Of a DNA stretch of 7,564 bases, positions 5,834 through 7,564 are shown piece after piece. The position numbers and the translations under genes were made by a program. The notes beneath the pieces are model-generated. The model was not told the origin of the DNA and did no database searches. It worked only from the letters and a program-made list of their open reading frames with translations. Position 1 is the first letter of the stretch, and every line of letters begins with the position of its first letter. Origin of the DNA: an uncultured Woeseiaceae bacterium (GTDB lineage Bacteria > Pseudomonadota > Gammaproteobacteria > Steroidobacterales > Woeseiaceae); contig CALZHX010000272.1 in the NCBI GenBank assembly GCA_945787435.1, positions 1-7,564 of the forward strand. The letters are read 5' to 3'.

Positions 5834-7328
5834 GTTCGGCGTCCTTATCGACGAGCAGCGTGGACAGGCCGGCGATAATCATCAGGACACCGCCAATCAC
5901 CAGCCCGTAGATACTTTGCAGGGAGAAGAACTCCCGCAATATCAGTCCCAGCACGCTTGCCGCAACGAGCTGTGGTATCACGATGAAGAAATTGAAGATG
6001 CCCATATAAACGCCCATCTTGTTCGACGGCAGGTTGCTGGACAGCAAGGCGTACGGCAAAGACAGGATTGACGCCCACGCGATGCCTACCCCGATCATCG
6101 AAATCGCCAGCAACGCGGGGTCGCGAACGAACACGAAGCTGATAAGGCCCACACCGCCGATGCACATGTTGATCAGGTGACTGATACGACAACCCAGTCG
6201 CTTTGCAACAACCGGTATCGCAATTGCGGCCAGCGCTGCGATGCCGAACTTGGCGCCGAACAGCACGCCGACCCAGTTCGCGCCTTCATTGTAGAGAGCG
6301 GAGGATGGGTCGGTCGTCCCATAGTGGTGGCTTGTAACGCCAGGGGTGCCATAAATCCACATCGCAAACATCGCGAACCAGGAGAAGAACTGCACAACAG
6401 CGAGTTGCCGCATCACTTTCGGCATGTGAAAGAGGTCGTGCATGATGTGGTAAAGAGCGTTGTCGGTCTGCGCCCTATTCTGCAGCACGCTCGTCACGAC
6501 CTGCAGGACACCGAACGCAACGAAACCGCCCGCAAGCACGTACAACTGCTTGTCGAGACCTGCTGCAACGATCCAGTACCACATCACCAAACCAATGGCG
6601 CTCCAGGTGATGCCGCCGTTGCGATATTTATTGGCAGCTCGCAGCTGCGTGTCTTCGGCGACATGCGCGGCCGGACGTGCCGCATCGAACGCTGCAAGTT
6701 CTTCGGGCGAATATTCGCGCGTGCGAAACACGGTCCACGAAACAGCCAGCAGAAAAGCGGCGCCGCCCATGTAGAACGACCATTTAACGGAATCAGGGAC
6801 GACGCCAGGCGCGGCCGTGTTACTAATGTCGAACCAGTTCGTCATCATCCAGGGGAGCGCTGATGCAACGACGCCGCCGATGCCGATGAAAAACGTCTGC
6901 ATCGCAAAACCACCGGTCCGTTGTTTCTCCGGCAGCATATCGCCGACGAAAGCACGGAACGGCTCCATCGATATGTTGATGCTGGCGTCCATGATCCAGA
7001 GCATTCCGGCCGCAACCCAGAGAACAGGCGAATTTGGCATCACGAATATCGCCAGCGACGCAAGTATTGCGCCAACGAGGAAATACGGGCGGCGACGACC
7101 CAGGCGATTCCAGGTGCGATCCGACATGTAGCCGATAATCGGCTGCACGATGAGGCCCGTTAGCGGTGCGGCGATCCAGAGAATCGGAATGTCATCGATT
7201 TCTGCCCCCAGCGTCTGGAAGATGCGGCTGACATTGGCATTTTGCAGCGCGAAGCCGAACTGAATGCCCAGGAAGCCGAAGCACATGTTCCAGATCTGCC
7301 AGAAATTGAGTTGGGGTTTTTGCTTCAT
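5823..7328 (-). CDS. SLC45/GPH-type MFS sugar:proton symporter
   Basis: A 501-residue inner-membrane carrier with about twelve transmembrane segments in two halves and a central cytoplasmic loop near residues 205-240. The loop after the second helix carries GYMSDRTWNRLGRRRPY (66-82), the MFS signature in the form GxxSDRxxxRxGRRRP shared by plant and animal SLC45/sucrose carriers and proteobacterial maltose/glucoside transporters. SMEPFRAFVGDMLP (120-133) and GVYMGIFNFFIVIPQ (439-453) are further typical stretches. The close match to proteobacterial maltodextrin-locus transporters, together with adjacent glucokinase and LacI regulator, suggests uptake of maltose, another glucoside or glucose by proton symport. 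The exact sugar cannot be read from sequence. The ATG at 7328 begins the expected 'MKQKPQLNFWQIWNMCFGFL'; only a weak AAGAA lies before it. The stop is 11 bp inside the lacI-type gene on the other strand. Confidence 0.93.
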   Translation of the reverse strand: MKQKPQLNFWQIWNMCFGFLGIQFGFALQNANVSRIFQTLGAEIDDIPILWIAAPLTGLIVQPIIGYMSDRTWNRLGRRRPYFLVGAILASLAIFVMPNSPVLWVAAGMLWIMDASINISMEPFRAFVGDMLPEKQRTGGFAMQTFFIGIGGVVASALPWMMTNWFDISNTAAPGVVPDSVKWSFYMGGAAFLLAVSWTVFRTREYSPEELAAFDAARPAAHVAEDTQLRAANKYRNGGITWSAIGLVMWYWIVAAGLDKQLYVLAGGFVAFGVLQVVTSVLQNRAQTDNALYHIMHDLFHMPKVMRQLAVVQFFSWFAMFAMWIYGTPGVTSHHYGTTDPSSALYNEGANWVGVLFGAKFGIAALAAIAIPVVAKRLGCRISHLINMCIGGVGLISFVFVRDPALLAISMIGVGIAWASILSLPYALLSSNLPSNKMGVYMGIFNFFIVIPQLVAASVLGLILREFFSLQSIYGLVIGGVLMIIAGLSTLLVDKDAEPTS

Positions 7329-7337
7329 TTCTTGTTC

Positions 7338-7348
7338 TTGCCGGGCAA
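7338..7348. promoter_or_regulatory. Palindrome at the predicted transporter transcription start
   Basis: TTGCC and GGCAA are perfect five-base arms around a single G. It falls at about +1 to +11 of the predicted transporter transcript, where a bound repressor would block initiation. CTTGCCGGG (7337-7345) recurs in inverted orientation at 7406-7414. The palindrome may be an operator or a small leader hairpin. Confidence 0.35.
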
Positions 7349-7355
7349 TCCGATC

Positions 7356-7364
7356 ATTGTAGCA
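7356..7364 (-). promoter_or_regulatory. Extended -10 promoter of the MFS transporter gene
   Basis: On the minus strand the bases read TGC TACAAT, an extended -10 (TGnTAnAAT). No good -35 is seen 16-18 bases upstream, which is common for extended -10 promoters. The transcript would start near 7349-7350, giving a leader of about 21 bases before the ATG at 7328. Confidence 0.5.
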
Positions 7365-7389
7365 AGCAGCCTACTCGCAAAGGCCTGCC

Positions 7390-7403
7390 TGCAAACGTAT
7401 TCA
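7390..7403. promoter_or_regulatory. Candidate LacI-family operator in the transporter/exported-protein gap
   Basis: TGCAAACGTATTCA is a 14-base imperfect palindrome with a central CG and five of seven symmetric pairs. This resembles the TGnAAACGTTTnCA-type sites bound by many LacI/GalR regulators. It is positioned between the divergent starts of the transporter (7328) and the exported protein (7423 or 7444), and a LacI gene lies at the far end of the transporter gene. Binding is inferred. Confidence 0.45.
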
Positions 7404-7422
7404 TCCCCGGCAAGGCCTTGAA

Positions 7423-7564
7423 ATGACTAACATTGCTGACTTTATGAGTATTCGTTACCTAATTCTCCTGCTGTTCATCGGCCTCGGCTGCGGTCGCTCC
7501 GCAAGCGCCGATTTTGGCACCTATGTCGGGCACGAACGCAGTGAGCAGTTACTGCTTGTGACGA
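7423..7564 (+). CDS. N-terminus of an exported protein, possibly a periplasmic glycoside hydrolase
   Basis: The frame is open from the ATG at 7423 to the window end (47 codons); a second in-frame ATG at 7444 begins MSIRYLILLLFIGLG, a compact signal peptide with Arg4 and a hydrophobic core. Signal peptidase I cleavage is likely after SASA, before DFGTYVGHERSEQ. The Cys in GLGCGR is not in a proper lipobox (Gly and Leu at -3 and -2), so a lipoprotein is unlikely. A weak AAGG seven bases before 7423 and no ribosome binding site before 7444 leave the start open; the signal-peptide shape favours 7444. Divergence from the SLC45 transporter suggests a periplasmic enzyme such as an alpha-glucosidase, as in similar loci, but the visible residues are too few to name a family. 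Confidence 0.65.
   Translation, partial: MTNIADFMSIRYLILLLFIGLGCGRSASADFGTYVGHERSEQLLLVT

Noticed and set aside
6177..6863. Plus-strand open frame of 228 codons
   Set aside because: It is antisense to the transporter gene and its composition (many His, Arg, Pro) fits a shadow frame.
7474..7488. Lipoprotein signal around the Cys in GLGCGR
   Set aside because: Gly and Leu at -3 and -2 do not fit a lipobox, and a clear A-x-A site for signal peptidase I follows a few residues later.
1..7564. tRNA, rRNA, CRISPR arrays, insertion sequences, phage or toxin-antitoxin genes
   Set aside because: Read through for repeats and typical motifs on both strands; none was seen.

Overview
This window looks like chromosomal DNA from a moderately GC-rich Gram-negative bacterium. 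It is most likely a gammaproteobacterium from the marine or sediment groups that combine SLC45-type sugar transporters with periplasmic cytochrome c and beta-propeller proteins. A Woeseiaceae or Steroidobacterales-like source is possible, but that is an impression from protein style and not a proof. The genes are closely packed: the longest stretch without a gene is 162 bp, two convergent pairs overlap at their 3' ends, and there is no sign of RNA genes, CRISPR arrays, insertion sequences or phage.

Left part (1-2742, minus strand). Two genes lie in one transcription unit and overlap by one base. The first is a FabG-like short-chain dehydrogenase. The second is a large exported protein, cut off by the window edge, with this visible order: signal peptide, small beta domain, haem-binding CxxCH segment, a complete seven-bladed Vgb-like propeller, and a second CxxCH segment. 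The residues after the second haem site resemble the start of the cytochrome-PQQ module of polyvinyl-alcohol-dehydrogenase-type quinohaemoproteins, so the missing part may hold another propeller. A cytoplasmic NAD-type dehydrogenase next to a periplasmic multihaem protein suggests an oxidation pathway, but the substrate cannot be read from the sequence.

Middle (2868-3695, plus strand). One DUF2189 inner-membrane protein of unknown role, divergent from the SDR. It overlaps the glucokinase gene tail to tail by 52 bp.

Right part (3644-7564). This is a sugar-use locus: glucokinase (minus), LacI-family regulator (plus), SLC45/GPH-type sugar symporter (minus), and the first 47 codons of an exported protein (plus) that is divergent from the transporter. 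The likely scheme is that a periplasmic enzyme (possibly the truncated gene) releases or trims a glucoside, the symporter imports it, glucokinase phosphorylates the glucose, and the LacI protein controls the set. The lacI and transporter promoters each have a TACAAT -10 element. The lacI one is placed so that the transcript would begin at the ATG itself (leaderless). The transporter/exported-protein gap holds several inverted repeats, including a CG-centred operator-like site. These regulatory readings are inferences from sequence alone.
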